Assembly (NCBI GenBank): GCA_015501595.1
Contig: JADNRX010000005.1
Coordinates: 434,001-498,000, forward strand
Direction: 5' to 3'
From: Hymenopellis radicata
Lineage: Eukaryota; Basidiomycota; Agaricomycetes; Agaricales; Physalacriaceae
Length of the DNA stretch: 64,000 nt
A program made the translations under genes and the position numbers. The notes below the pieces were generated by a model that searched no databases, was not told the origin of the DNA, and worked only from the letters and a program-made list of their open reading frames with translations. This document shows, piece by piece, positions 10,805 through 23,144 of this stretch. Numbering within the stretch: position 1 is the stretch's first letter; every line of letters begins with the position of its first letter.

Positions 10805-11671
10805 GCCATTGTGATCTGGTTAGTGGCAGTCCGGATCTGCGAACTTGAAGAGTGAGAGTGAAATTTTGAACGCAGCCCTTGCAACTACAGCTTTCTCGAC
10901 AGTCGGGGCGCCTCGACGGTGTTTCAACGTAACTCGAGCACGCGCCAAACGAAGAAGTGTGAAAACCGAGGATAGAAGCTTGATGCAAGGTATAGTTTCC
11001 GCCAACGCTCCCACAGCAAATCAGAGTCCGCAACGATTCGTCTTTGACGGTCAACGTCGGGTTCTACATTCTCGGAATGTTACACCCTTCACGCCACACC
11101 AATGGCCTGCATCCAGGAGCCACTTTCGAGGCGGGAGACTTCCCATCTTTCCTCCCACAAAGCTTCGAAGTGAGAGACAGCTTCGGCACCTTCAATGACG
11201 GGGAAACAGTTACACATGTTGCGCAGATGGCAGCAGCCGGGGCGGCGGGAACGGCGGCGGTCCTCACGGGGACGACAGGTGTATTGCGAGGAAGCGTGGG
11301 CAGCATCGGCACTGCCGGAGTCTTGTGGAATGCCGCCAACGCTGGTAGGTCTCGAGGGGTCGCTCATTGCCACTATTTTCGATTGACTTGAACCTTTCAG
11401 GTGGGGCGCAATACGGGAGGGAGATGCCCTCTACTATGGAAAGAGTTGGAATCACGGTATGATCTATCGCGAGAGCTCACTACTTTTTGCTGATGATATC
11501 GTAGGTTTGGTTCCATGCAATGGAGCTCGTCTTGCGTGATGGTCCGGACGGCATAGAGGTCTGGTCTGGTGATGAACAGCTCTGAAGAAGAGTGTTATGG
11601 ATCACTGAAGTCGGCAGGACCGCTTCGGCCACCTCGGATGGCACTCCATCCTTCTGTTTGTAGTACTAACT
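10805..11671 (+). repeat. Direct repeat copy 2
   Basis: This is the second copy of the unit at 9816-10710, starting at gccattgtgatctgg. Its end is interrupted by the inverted-repeat element at 11672; the matching continuation (cgctctgactcttcagtaggcccgcg) resumes at 15844. Confidence 0.85.
11020..11585 (+). pseudogene. Unknown small protein, copy 2 without start codon
   Basis: Exons match copy 1: 11020-11344, 11401-11456 and 11505-11585. The frame is open through all three and the stop is kept (GDEQL then TGA). About 28 bases that hold the ATG in copy 1 (10030-10057 region) are deleted here, joining ccacag to caaatcag. The next in-frame ATG would remove about 25 residues of the beta-rich part. 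The upstream ATG at about 10982 is out of frame. Differences from copy 1 keep the frame, including a two-codon insertion (GVLRG context). This may be a recently silenced gene or one that uses a different start. Confidence 0.65.
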
Positions 11672-11728
11672 GAGGCTACCCTTTAGTCCTCTTATTCGAT
11701 CAGGCCCATTTCGGGCTCTTCTTCTTCT
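11672..11728 (+). repeat. Left terminal inverted repeat of the 4.16 kb element
   Basis: It pairs with 15776-15834. A 19-base core starting gtcctcttattcg is identical at the two ends; the left end has three extra bases (ggc) after tttcg. Confidence 0.85.
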
Positions 11729-14700
11729 TAGCGCCGATGGTGACAGCAAACGTCACGCTCATCGGCTTCTTCTTGGCGCCGGTGATCAAGGCTACGGGCT
11801 TCCTCGCGCCTACGTCGGGAGGCGCGTTTCTTTCTTTGGACTGGCAGCTCCTGGCTTAATCGGATGCGACGCGCCTTCCATGCGTACGGCGATAGGAACA
11901 ATGTATTGATAGTGGATGGGCGTAATGTTTCTTTGGAGGAAGGGCGCGTGGCTCGCGCGGACGCCCAGAAAGGCGTGAGTAGTGCGGCGTAATGTTGGTG
12001 TGAACTTACATATCTATAGATCACGCACAATGTGTCTTGACTCTTTGGGCCCTCCTCATACATACCGGCTTGCTGTCTGTATGATCCTGTAGTGCTTCGA
12101 CATCGCCTTCTAGTGCTTTTAGCACCCACATCTTTCTCGTCATTTAGCGTGGCTCCGGATGTCCAATTCTAGTCGTACCAAAGCGATGCATGTTTATTGA
12201 AGGTGCACTCCATTAGGCCTGTGCGGAAACATACATGATGATTCGAGCCATATCTCACAGTCCACGCGTAACTGGGATATTCTGTTGGCGCAGTAAGAGC
12301 CAAACCGACGAATCTCATCGAGGGCCAAAGATTTCCTCGCAATGACACAGACGGTGAAGCGAGAGCTGAAAAACATCCTCTCCATCCGGCAGCGAAATGG
12401 CGCATGTGAGGTGCTGCAAGAATCGGGCGTATGACTTGACGACATACATGAAGTACGAGGCCTGTACGTATGTATGGGAACAAAGCGCGGCTTCAGGCTG
12501 TCCCAGAAGATGCATGAGATGGGCGTCAATTCTTTCGTTAGTCCGTGAAGCCAGCATGGCTGATCTCGATGGCGGGAGGACATTAATCGGCGCAGAGCTA
12601 TACTGATGTTCAGTATTACCGGCGCAGAGCCGAATAACTACCGGTGCACAGGCCCGGAATTATGTTGTTGTTGTCGAGTCAGCGGCATCATGAGTACAGC
12701 CACGATGAAAGTCGGGCGAAGGTGATAGTCCCGAACGGATCTTTGACGTTGTAGAGAGTAAATTGTAGACAACCTGGGAGCCGCCGCATCGGCGTCTGGT
12801 CCTGAAAGCTCGAATGGGATGAGGAATACGCTTGCAGGGACCGAAGAGTACATCGGCGGTACTCTTAGCGCTTAGAGCGTCTGTGCAACTACAGACTAGA
12901 CTGCTTATTAGAAGGTCTGTTACAAGACAAAGGTAGATTAGTGATAAGTACACATAAAGTAGAGATGTGGTGGCGGCGGCTATAGCAGCATATGCTAGAA
13001 TATATACTAAGTATACATCATTAGAACGAGTACAGCATTGAACTAGTAGATTAGAGAACTCACCGTGAACTGCTGACCAACGCTTATAGCCGCGCTTCTC
13101 GATATCGGCGGCTCCAGCGCATATATGGCTGCAAAACCCTTCGATGCAGGAAGACCGGCTGCATCTCTTCGTATGTCCCCACTTCCATAGCCGACGCGTT
13201 AGATGTGGCAGAGCCAAAGCCTCGTCTGGAATGGTTATACATGGCGGGGATGGTACTTCTTCGTGATGGAGCTCATAAAGCTGTGCGAGTGCCCGCTGGT
13301 CGACGCTGCAGGATCCTCTTCATCTACTTCGTCTTCAATGGTGACGGCAGTATATGTAACAGCGTCAAAATCCGAAACGAACAGGGGGTGATGGCAGCCA
13401 GCCAGCAGTACATCCCAGAGAAGCACTCCGACATGCGTTGAAAGATCCTTGATACACACTGTGTTGGCCACACACCACTGTCAATCGATAAGTGTGATCT
13501 TCAATTCCTAGTCATAGCTTGTCCCCGTTTCATTTACCAATCAGGTGCGACCCAACCGTCCGATCCTCTTACCAGCCCGGAAAGTGAACGAAACATCATG
13601 AAGGACGGCGGGCAGCTCGGGAGCGTATTTGACAACAAGGTTTTCCAGGTTGTCGCTTGGCAAGTAGGCAGGATTGACCAGTACGACCTGTAAAGTTCGC
13701 GTCAGTAGAAACACTTGAGGAGAGAAACGCTCTTATGAGGCCTGGAGATATTTCCCACCCGTCTCGCGATGTTCATCCTTGACAAGTTTCCTCAGCTTCC
13801 TCTCCGTACCATCAGCAGCTTTGTCCTCAACATTCAACCTCATCTGTGGCTGCTTCCTCCGGCGCATGCTTAAGATCCTCACTATGCGCCTCGGTCGACT
13901 CATCCTGCGCAATCTCATCTAGATTCTAGAGTACCTTGCACTTTCAGATCCTTCACAAATGTCCTGTATATCAATGCGCCCGTCAAGCATCCGATTACCG
14001 TTGATTGTCGATTCCGAAAAAACCCCTTCGTCTGCAACGATCCAAGGTCGATGGCCAGGAGGTACGGACAGATGTCTGTGGATTGGAATAGATCTTTGGG
14101 ACCGCCATCACTACCGAACGGCAGAAGCCCATTCCGGTACGTACACAACTTGCATTCCATGTACGTTGTTAGGTGCGTTAACCCGTACTTCTGCCAGCCC
14201 TCGGCCTCCAGTGCCACTGTCCACAAACTTGATGTGCGCACTTCAATTCTCGCACGACAGTGTTTGCGGACCATCGGGGTATCAACCACGTCCCTTGCAT
14301 GCTGCGTGCTCCAAACTCTGGCACGTTTTGATAGCGCGCGCCCCAAGCGCGTCCCAGAAAGTAAATCAACGGGTGGGCCCCGGCGCTGCAACGAATCACG
14401 AGAGTACTTCGCGTCAGCCAGGTTCTTCCTGAAATCATCTATGCAAACAAGACGTCAGCAAACGAAAAATCAAATCAAAGCCAATTGAACTAACCCGGAA
14501 CAGGGAGATGGGGACAGCCTTTGCGCAGAGGCCAGTAAGAACACAGTCACACCAAAGGGTGAAGAAGAATTTGTAGATGATTAATGAATGGTCTTGTGTG
14601 CGAGATCAACAACCTGTCGAAAAATCAGCGCGGAGACAAAGTATACAATGATGAACACGAACAAATATCGCTTTCTAAGCGCATCGTGCTGTCGTGCAAT

Positions 14701-15775
14701 GGACGCCTTGAAATACGGCGACTACTCCGGAGTCCGTTTACGTTATTGAGTCGCAAAAGTTCCTCTGAATATAATCAGTACTGATAGTCGAGTAATAATG
14801 CAAAGAAGAGAGACTTGCCATGGCAGCATCCATCCAGGACGAAAGCACCGAGGTCTGCGTACCAGTGACAGAATGCCCTAATGCCCTCCAGCCTGGAGGA
14901 TCGTGCTATCGCAAAAGTGAAAGCCGTTTGTTCCAATTGAATAGCGTCTGAAGGACTTGATTGACGTTCGTGGGAGAATGAACATCCAGAAACGAGGCCC
15001 GTGCCGCCTCCGTAGCATCCAGCTGTACGAAAATACCAGTAGTGCGAATCGTAAGTCCGGCCGTTCTCGCACATAAACCTCTTCAACAACAAAATGCTCG
15101 CGGAGGGATTAACGTCGAAACGGAACACGGTATGCTTCGGGACTGGAACTGTAGTTGGGTACTATGGGGCGACGCCGCACCGTGTCTGCAAAGAATATTG
15201 GTGACTAATGGCCGCATTATAGCACATTATGCTCTCAATTGCGTCGTTCGTCTTCAACGACTGGAACTCCTCGATGATGGCGGTCGTAGTACATCGAGAA
15301 CGCGTGCCTAGTCATTGCTTCTCGCCCTGGTTTTGTAATGTCACGACATCGAACCGTCGCCGAGCATGACTGTTATGCGAGGGCGTGTAGGGGCGGCGTG
15401 AGTTCCTGTGTCCTCATCGACATCTTCCTCGGTCGTGATGGGCATGAGACGCTCCAGCATAACGGGGCCAAGACCGAGACTCTGGAGCTTTGGCTAATAG
15501 CGAAAGACTATCGTAATGAGGGACTAATGTATGACCATAAGAGATATACATACTTGAGCAGCGCTACCAATAGCACCGGTGACGACTGCCTTGACGGGAA
15601 TAGATACAGCCTCAAGGAAACCAGTAAGACGCTCCATAATCAGATGAAGGTATACGCTGAAAAGCAAGGACACGACGCTTCCATTCTAGGCGATGATGGC
15701 GGGATGGCGCGATCATCCAGAAACGTTGAGTTACCGGTTGACGTTTCAAGCTGTCGGATCCATCGGAATTAAGAT

Positions 15776-15834
15776 CAATAAGAAGAAGAAGACGAAACGG
15801 ACCTGATCGAATAAGAGGACTATACTGTCCCCTC
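15776..15834 (-). repeat. Right terminal inverted repeat of the 4.16 kb element
   Basis: It pairs with 11672-11728. The outer tip ends in cccctc immediately before the 9-bp target duplication at 15835-15843. Confidence 0.85.
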
Positions 15835-16177
15835 GTACTAACTCGCTCTGACTCTTCAGTAGGCCCGCGCTACCTCTATGTACCCATTTCGATTGCCTGT
15901 ATGACTCACTCGCTTGTATTTAAGGATGTCATTCGACATCCGACAAATCACTCAACTTACCTAGTATGCGCACAACTACCGACCTTGTTTACATATTTCA
16001 TTACTCATCGTTACTACTAGCGAGCAAAGCTCTCGCTCGAATAAATATATTCTTTCCACGCGTTATTCCTGTCATTGTGCAGCCGCTGATGTATACCTAT
16101 CTGCTCAGTAAAATTGTCAACTTTTAAATTAACGGAGTATTCAATGCACCCAGAGCCGTTGTACAAGCACGATACTA
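15835..16177. other. Continuation of the repeat 3' flank, no gene
   Basis: 15837-15925 matches the 3' flank of direct repeat copy 1 (10705-10800: actcttcagtaggcccgcgc, then tgtacccatttc and gactcactcgc). No gene is supported in the rest. Confidence 0.6.
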
Positions 16178-17703
16178 TCATTTTGCGACCGCAGTCAAGA
16201 CGTCAACGTCCCGCATCAACGAAACGACACCCTGCTCGTCCAACAACCCGTCCCAAACCTGGACGTCCAAACCTTGAGATCGAAATGTCAACAACGTAAG
16301 GGCAAGCGACGACTTCTCCAAACAATCGTGAGGACATTCAGCCTGAGAAAACGGAGGCTTGGATGGCTTGAGCCTCCGCAGACGTAGTTTCCGCAGCTTC
16401 CCCGCCCAGCGCGAACTGACCAGTACTTCCAATGTGGGGCCTAGAAAGAGGATATCACCTCGAAGAGCGCAGTTCGTCCCTTGCAGCTCCAGCGTGTCCA
16501 AATCAGAAAATAAAGGCCCCGGCTTATTTCCGCCTTCACCAATAAGCTCGTCAAGAAACACGTCTACTTCAGTCTGGTTATTCTCCGCCGATAAGTCGAC
16601 GCGTAGACTCTTGACAGTAGGCAGGTTCATATTCGCGAGCACGAAAAAGTGAACAAGAAAGGAACACCCGATATGGGACTTTATCGAGATGTCCAGAGAG
16701 GCAATCCTCGCTTCCGCTCCAGAGAGCGCCAACATGAGAAAGAGCGCGTCGGCCGTTGCTGGAGTGGCATTGTCGGCGTTGGTACACGGTTCAGTGCCAA
16801 CGTGATTGCCGTTAAGAGGACTGTCTGAGAGCGACAGCTGTGTAAGTTTCGGAACACGGATGTGGAGCGCGACCGTGGCTATCCCAGATATTGCGCATTT
16901 GGATAACTTGAGATGGCTAAGGGAGTTGAAGACGATGGGCTTATCGAGGCTTTTCAAGCCGGAAGTCCCAATGTGTGTAATGTGAAAGTATTCCAGAGTG
17001 CCCATTTCACTGATGGCGTCAAAGAGGTGTGTGTACGAGGTAAACCCGCCATGAAGGACGTGAGGGCCGACCAGTCCACGACGAAACGAGGCAGAGGGAA
17101 ATTGACGCTAAGTCGACTGAGAGTTGGGATGGATAGCGGAACTGGCGGTCCGTCTGGGGATGCGAGCTTTGCGTCGACGTGAGCTTCCGACTGAACGACT
17201 AAAGTGAGACTCTCCAGCCGTGGGATGAAACGCTGGTTAATGAAAGACTCGACCAGGGGCATGTCAAAAACCCAGCTAGGCGCGCTGAACGAAAGAGAGC
17301 GCCAACGGATAGAATGTGACCGCAATACCCCGAGTACGCCTTTGAGATGAGAACGCAGATCAGGATTCCAGCGCCCGTCCCGATAATCGACGATGTGGAT
17401 GGTGATATGCAAAGGGTGGGGGTGGGATAGAGCCAGGCAGCACGCAAGGTATGACACATCGGTCATAGCAAATCTTTGTCCTGGCGCTCGATGGCCCCGA
17501 TAACTTATGCGCGAAGGGTCTTCTACCTCGAACACTATCGTCGTCCACAGGGACGGTGATCCCTGAAGGACATCCTTCCATCTTTTGCAAACTAGCGCGA
17601 TACTCTCTCGCGTCTTGCAGCGGGAAATGGGGTTTCCCGTCGCGAGGCGAAAGATTTCCGTTAAGAGTTCATTGGGAACGTCGAGAGAATTTGAGGTGGA
17701 CAT
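16178..17703 (-). pseudogene. F-box/LRR protein 1, one frameshift
   Basis: Two overlapping frames together give a full F-box protein like those at 28755-30351 and 30843-32369. The first frame starts at ATG 17703 with LDVPNELLTEIFRLA and LVCKRWKDVL (F-box), then RSHSIRWRSLSFSAPSWVF and VDWSALTSFMAG. The second continues with MGTLEYFHITHIG, LSHLKLSKCAI and LRKLRLRRLK to the end SLMRDVDVL. The join needs one extra base near 17050 (aligned with SF.GGF in the paralogs). F-box proteins bind Skp1 and present targets to SCF ubiquitin ligase. The rest is undamaged, so either this is a recent null allele or an assembly error. Confidence 0.8.
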
Positions 17704-18229
17704 GGAAGTCGACAAGAGCAATGTCTTTTGCCCTGAGCTTACATATGCCTGTTCGTGTGCAGGCGGTCGCCGGTTCGACTCAGCCAAAAAACGAGTCGAA
17801 CGAGCAGCCTATCCGTGTTGAACCTTGAACGACCAGACACTGATAAACAGAACAAGGGAAGGCAAACAGAGCAAGAGAAGCATGATCATGAATTCGGATG
17901 TGTTGAAGGTAATGCTCCCATGACATACAGGAGACGACTAGCCTACAGAGACATGGACGTAGATTCAGAGTCCATCATTCATTCTGGAAGAACCAAGGTG
18001 TAAATTCACTCATGGATACATTCCGCGACAACTCTTCGCTGAAAAAGGCGTCAGCGACCTGAACGATGGAACCCAAAAAGAGAACATCGCCATTTGTCTT
18101 GATACGAAAATCCAAACCAGCGCGTCTACAAGTTAACTCTCACTCTTCGGAGATCTAGACTGCCACTAACCGGGATATATTTATGAGTTAGAAAATATGA
18201 ACAAGATAATAACGACACAAGATCAAAGG
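17704..18229. other. Intergenic between F-box 1 and P450 1
   Basis: No clear gene. On the minus strand about 18130-18001 there is a short open frame (reading DFRIKTNGDVLFLGS, ending NDGL and stop) that looks protein-like but has no start and no known family. The part near 18129-18176 matches the 5' end of the direct repeats at 9816 and 10805. Confidence 0.4.
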
Positions 18230-20250
18230 TCAGCACACTCTCTGGATATCAAGGAGACCGCCTTCTCCGATCTGGGCTTGAGGTATAGTTGTACGGTTTC
18301 TGGTGGCTAGCATCGACACAGTCAGCACCTCGTTCACGAGAACAGAAGCGGTAGCTCACCTGATAGTGCCATCGGTGTTCTCATGAACCGGCAGTAAGGA
18401 ACACCGTTCTCGATAACTGGACTGATGTTGAAGACGGCGAGCGACGTAGCGACCAAGATGTACACGGAAGCTTCAGCAAGGTGGAGGCCGGGGCAGATGC
18501 GACGACCAAATCCGAAGCATGCGTGGCGCGGATCGCGTTGAACCTCTTTGCCTGGGCTCGGCATGTGGCGCGTAGGATCGAATTCCAATGGGTCGGGATA
18601 GACATCTGGATCATGCAGAATTTGCCTGAAGCGTACGTCAGCTGGGGAAGCCCAGTAGCGGCAATGCATGTACCATAGGTTGGTGACGATGACAGAACCC
18701 TTCGGATGAAGTAGCCATTGATGACGCCGTCGTCGAGAGCCCGATGAGGGACGCCTAGTGGCGCCACATTATGCCAGCGAAGAAGTTCTGCAGTACATGA
18801 TTAATTAGTGGAGATAGAGCGCCGACGAGGCGTACCAGTTACGACTGCATTCACATATGGTAGATGTTGACGGTCCCTGAAGGTTGGGAGACGTTCACTA
18901 CCGATAACAGAGTCGATTTCAGCCTGGGCGTTCTTCTGGATCTCTATGTCATTTCAGATAAGCCCATTCAAAGACGCTAGAAACGACTCACCGGGATTCA
19001 ACAGCATAGCGAGGAAGAACGCGTATTGCGCTGACACGGTTGTATCGGCACCAGCTGACAGGGCATCTGTCAATTCGCAGAATCGGCCGCAGTCGAGGAA
19101 AACTCACCTCCATACATGGATGCAGCGACGTGTTTGATATCGTCAATGTCCGCAGGTTGTAGTTGCTCTTCGTGTTCTAAAGAAGACGAGATGTACGACA
19201 CTGGAGCAGTACCGTCGGCCTGCAATAATTCGTAAAGATGGTCGAACTAGTTGCGTGACCAGGCATACCATCATTTTCCGAGTGAAGGCGAATGGGACCT
19301 CCACCATATCGTCGAATGCCTTCTTCCATTGCTTGGCAAGGGTCTGGAAGCCGGCACCTGGCATCCAAGCCGGCACAAAACGCAAGAGGGGGAAAACATC
19401 CACGAGAAATTTTCCTAGACAATTTGGTAAACGGAAGTCAGTGAAGACAGAATCACCATCGTACCTGGAGTTGTGGCGATATTGAAGTTGTCGTTCGCGT
19501 GTTCGATCAGAGTTACAAAAGGGTCCTCTCCTTCTTGAACAGTGATGTCATAGGCCAACTTCATGATGATGGAACCAGAAGACCTGAATTTTTGTTAATT
19601 AATTAATATTAACGACGGGTCCGTAAGCACCCACTTTCGAAGCTGGTCAGACAATACCGTTGAATTGGCGAGAGAACGCCTCAAGAACTTCTTGATTTCG
19701 GTTTCCACGATGGGCAGGAACTGCTGGAGAATGCTGGGGGTTCCCATGATGCGAGCAAAATGCTTTCGGAACTTGCGAAAACGGTTACCGTAGGGCATTA
19801 TGACGATACTTTTGGAGTATCCAACCAACTCGCCTCCCATTTCAAGTCGCGGTCGATCAGAGTAAATGGCGCTTTGCTTGTCCATTTCCTGCATGACGTC
19901 CGCCGAGTTGACTATGACGAGAGGCTGACCCATGAGAGATACCATGCACAAGCCGCCTAGAAGGTGTTATCGCTTTTAATTACCGGTGAGCTAGTAGTTT
20001 AAACCTACCATATTTGCGACCCCACTCTGCGTAGGTCAGCCAGTCTTTCCCTTCAGTGGGCATGTCAAAGACATTCTAAAAGGGAGCGTATGGGTATCTG
20101 GTTGACATCGGGCATGGCGAGACATACACCAATCAATGGCAGGCCTTTCGGGCCAGGTGGCAATGGAGCGCCGGACCGACGAGTGATAAGGCGCAAAACG
20201 AGAAAGCACCCTGCAGAGGCAAGCGCGAGAACAAAGATCGAGGAGGACAT
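18230..20250 (-). pseudogene. Cytochrome P450 (OrdA-like) 1, at least two frameshifts
   Basis: The sequence gives a whole basidiomycete P450 in about ten exons from ATG 20250. It starts with a membrane anchor (IFVLALASAGCFLVL) and hinge PLPPGPKGLP. Later come NVFDMPTEGKDW, the I-helix region ending ADTT, ELLRWHN (K-helix ExxR), FDPTRH and the heme loop FGFGRRICPG at about 18490-18520. Two single-base losses break it. One lies between GYFI and the next strand (about 18710, ATCCGAAG where paralogs have ATCCCGAA). The other is just after ENGVP (about 18395). Such enzymes sit in the ER and oxidise small lipophilic substrates; the substrate is unknown. It diverges from the DUF6534 gene at 21093, as the second pair does at 50701-55468. 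Confidence 0.8.
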
Positions 20251-21092
20251 GTCGAGGAGCGAGCTACGATGGGCGCTCAATGTTCGGATAGTTACTTGTA
20301 GGCGGGGAAGACCCGCGGTATTATTGGACCCACCACGTAAATTTTCACTTGTCAATTGTGAGAAGAACATCCTGTTGAATCATCAACATATGGCAGACAT
20401 ATGGAGTCAATGATGCCTGAAATCAGAAGACGAACATCTCGGAAGGGTAAGTCGCGACCACACATATAATTGCAGACCCACAAAATCATCTCGAGTGTTT
20501 ATGCCTGTATGGATATAGGAGCCACCTTTCGGCGTCAACTTGAGCGCATTGCGAGAGCACTATTCGCCACTTGTTCGCCACCAACGCCGACTGCCATAAG
20601 GGTTTTAGGTGAGTTAATAAAGGGCCAAGCTGCCGCAGATCACCGCTCGGTCGCCGGCCAGAATAGCGGCCATGTGTCGTTCGCCGACTTCCATCTCCCG
20701 CTTCGAGTTCTTGTCCCTTTAGCTCCCACGACAGGTCTAAGTGTAGACCGTCTCTCACGCTGATTGATCGTTAACATCGAAGCTATATCGGTCTTCGCCA
20801 CTTACCTGCACATAAGCGACACACTGCTGGCAGGGCAGATCATCAATCTTGTTTCCCAGCCTGCCATACCCGTCTTGGGCGTTCTTGATAGCGCCGTGAT
20901 ACTTCTTCGACTTATGTATAGCATTTTTGCTTACGGTGCTGTCATTCAATTGTGGTCTTCGGGCGAAAGGCGAAATGCAATAAATGGGGTAATGTAACGA
21001 CTTTTCCTTCAGGCTTTCCAAGGACTGTCATTAAAGCCTGGGACCGACCAGGACCTTCCGCTCTTTAACTTGTCTGTTCCTTTGACCTCAGA
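20251..21092. promoter_or_regulatory. Divergent intergenic between P450 1 and DUF6534 gene 1
   Basis: 842 bases between outward-facing starts. No coding signal was found. The same arrangement (857 bases) occurs between the second pair at 52711-53567, so shared promoter elements would be expected; none was identified by eye. Confidence 0.4.
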
Positions 21093-23144
21093 ATGCCTGC
21101 TACCATACAGAGTTCGGGCGAGCAGAGCCCCCTTGACAATACGTGCGTCGTTCCAGTATAGTCCTCCCTATTTACTTGAACCTCACGACGTCTAGGATGG
21201 GGGCCATGCTCGTTGGGGTTATTCTCAGTGCGGTTTTGTATGGCGTGTCGATCGTGCAGACACTCTACTATTATACCCGTACTCATTCCCTCGACTCCGG
21301 GTGTTACAAGCTAACTAACGCTGTCGCAGGATATCCTAAGGATCCCTGGTATCTTAAGCTACTGGTTCGCTCATCGTTCAGACGAACTGTAAGACTGTAT
21401 GAGACTGAACCTTTGCAGGTCGCGACAACAATCTTTTTCGACACAGTTCATCAAGCATTTATCACCCACACTAGTGCGTGTCCCTGCCTCCGAATGGATT
21501 GTACCTCATCTCACTCTTTATTCTAGTGTATCATTATTTAATCGTCAAGTTCTAGTAGGCAACCACTCATTTCCGCGCGCTTTTCATTCTAATACGGCAA
21601 TTTTCAGCGAGCCCACTGCTCTGACCGAGATAATATGGTAGGGATTGCGATCCTACTTGATATCCAGTAAGCATTTTAACCTGCACTCACAGGAGCGTCA
21701 TTCTCGAGTCCATTCCAACGGTAAGAATCTTCCCTGTGCGACGCGAACTTGCTTTCTGACGCCTTTCAGGGTGTCACAGGTTCTCTCGTACAATGGCGCG
21801 TTTCTATTCTTCCTTTCTACTTCGTCTGTATTGACCCACTTGTAACAGCTTTTATACTGTACGAGTATTCCGCCGTACGTGTCGTATGTCTCATCCGCCC
21901 CGCACCTATTGAGGAGTATCACGCAGTGAGCAAGAAAAACTATATTCTCACAGGCACGATACTGCTCTTGATCCTGGCGAACTCAGGTTGGTTGTATACC
22001 GATTCCTCCGCTCTTCCTCGCTGACCGATTTCCTCTCATTGTAGGCTCCGGAACGGGTAATGACCTTGTTTACTCGCTAAAAACGCACATGGCTGACGTC
22101 TCCGAAGCATGGGTGGTACTTTCCATGACGAAGTCCACGTACGGAGGACTTCTGGAAATCAGCGTAAGTGATAGATTGAACAACCGGACGATTTTCACCG
22201 GACTAAAGTTGTAACAGGCATTAACCATGACTATTAACGCCCTCTCGGCGGCGACTGATATACTGATTGCCATCAGTTTATGCTTGATGCTTCACAAGTC
22301 GAGAACGGGATTCAAAAGGTAGCCTCCTGGTCTTGCTGCACTGGACAAATGCAAAACTGACGCGCCTTCTTAGCTCCGACACCATGATCACGAGGCTGGT
22401 ACGTATATCTTCTCATCGTAAGAGTTTGTGTTTTTCTGATAACCATCGCATCAGACACTCTTTTTCATGAATACCGGACTGTGAGTTACTCTGCGTCTAC
22501 GGGTTTACAACATCTTCATTAACGATACTATTAGATTAACCAGGTAAATTACTTGTCCATATGGAGTCGCGGCCCCATCCTCACCTCACCTATTCAATCA
22601 GTCTTTGCGCTGTCGGAGCCCTTATCTCGGTAAGCAAAGCGAATTACTATGACGAGAGTAACTTTTCATCATTAACGTTAACGCCAAACAGCTCGCCGTC
22701 TCTCCGGATTCTCTCATCTACGCCCTGTGGTACTTCTGCATCGGCCGGCGTAAGCATTAACGTTGCCCTATTCACTTCCGCACTCTCTCAAACCCCGATT
22801 GCACCCAGTTTACGCCAACTCCCTCCTGGCGGCGCTCAATGCGCGCAACATCATCCGGGGCCGAACAGAAGACGTCGACCTCGTCGAGTTCCCGACTGCC
22901 ATCGTCTCTCCTCTACCGACAAGCCATGGCAGCTCGAACGGTCGGACACCGAATATCTCAATCAGAATTGACACCACAAAAGAATACGATGCTGACATGC
23001 CGCTCGATGACCGCAAGGACACGGGATCCATGGTCCGTTCTTTCCGCTCTGCTTTTGTCATACCTCTCAAAGTTTCCGTTGACTATATAGATGAAGGCTT
23101 CGCCAGCTTCTGATACCACCTACATCGGCGAAGAGCATTGCTGA
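21093..23144 (+). CDS. DUF6534-type seven-helix membrane protein 1
   Basis: About a dozen short exons make an integral membrane protein. The first exon (21093-21142) reads SSGEQSPLDNT. The second gives helix 1 (GAMLVGVILSAVLYGVSI, then QTLYYYTRYPKDPWYLKLLV). Later pieces are FFDTVHQAFITHT, YEPTALTEIIW, LVQCFYTVRVFRR, LTMTINALSAATDILI, FFMNTGL and the DUF6534 signature YANSLLAALNARNIIRG near 22830. The last exon ends EEHC at 23144. One intron needs a GC donor (caatg|gcgcgt at 21796), where the paralog at 53571 has a normal GT. The family is confined to basidiomycetes and has no known function. The gene is paired head to head with a P450. Confidence 0.75.

Larger units (their letters stand above)
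11672..15834. mobile_element. 4.16 kb inverted-repeat DNA transposon, Mutator-like by its ends
   Basis: The ends are inverted repeats. After an imperfect 14-base tip (gagg...), both ends read gtcctcttattcgatcagg inward, then tttcg and a cttcttcttctta tract; total about 55 bases. A 9-bp direct repeat gtactaact flanks the element (11663-11671 and 15835-15843). The empty site is visible in the paralogous repeat copy 1 as a single gtatgaact (10703-10711), followed by the same downstream sequence. A 9-bp duplication suits Mutator-like elements. No intact transposase was recognised: ORFs inside are under about 190 codons and lack a motif I can name. It is probably non-autonomous or decayed. Confidence 0.8.

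Noticed and set aside
13915..14391. 158-codon ORF inside the 4.16 kb element as a transposase
   Set aside because: No DDE-type or zinc-knuckle motif could be recognised, so no function is assigned.
11684..15822. 4.16 kb element with a simple TA target duplication
   Set aside because: The gtcctcttattcg cores are flanked by TA, but the inverted similarity continues 14 bases further out, and the 9-mer duplication with an empty paralogous site explains the junctions better.
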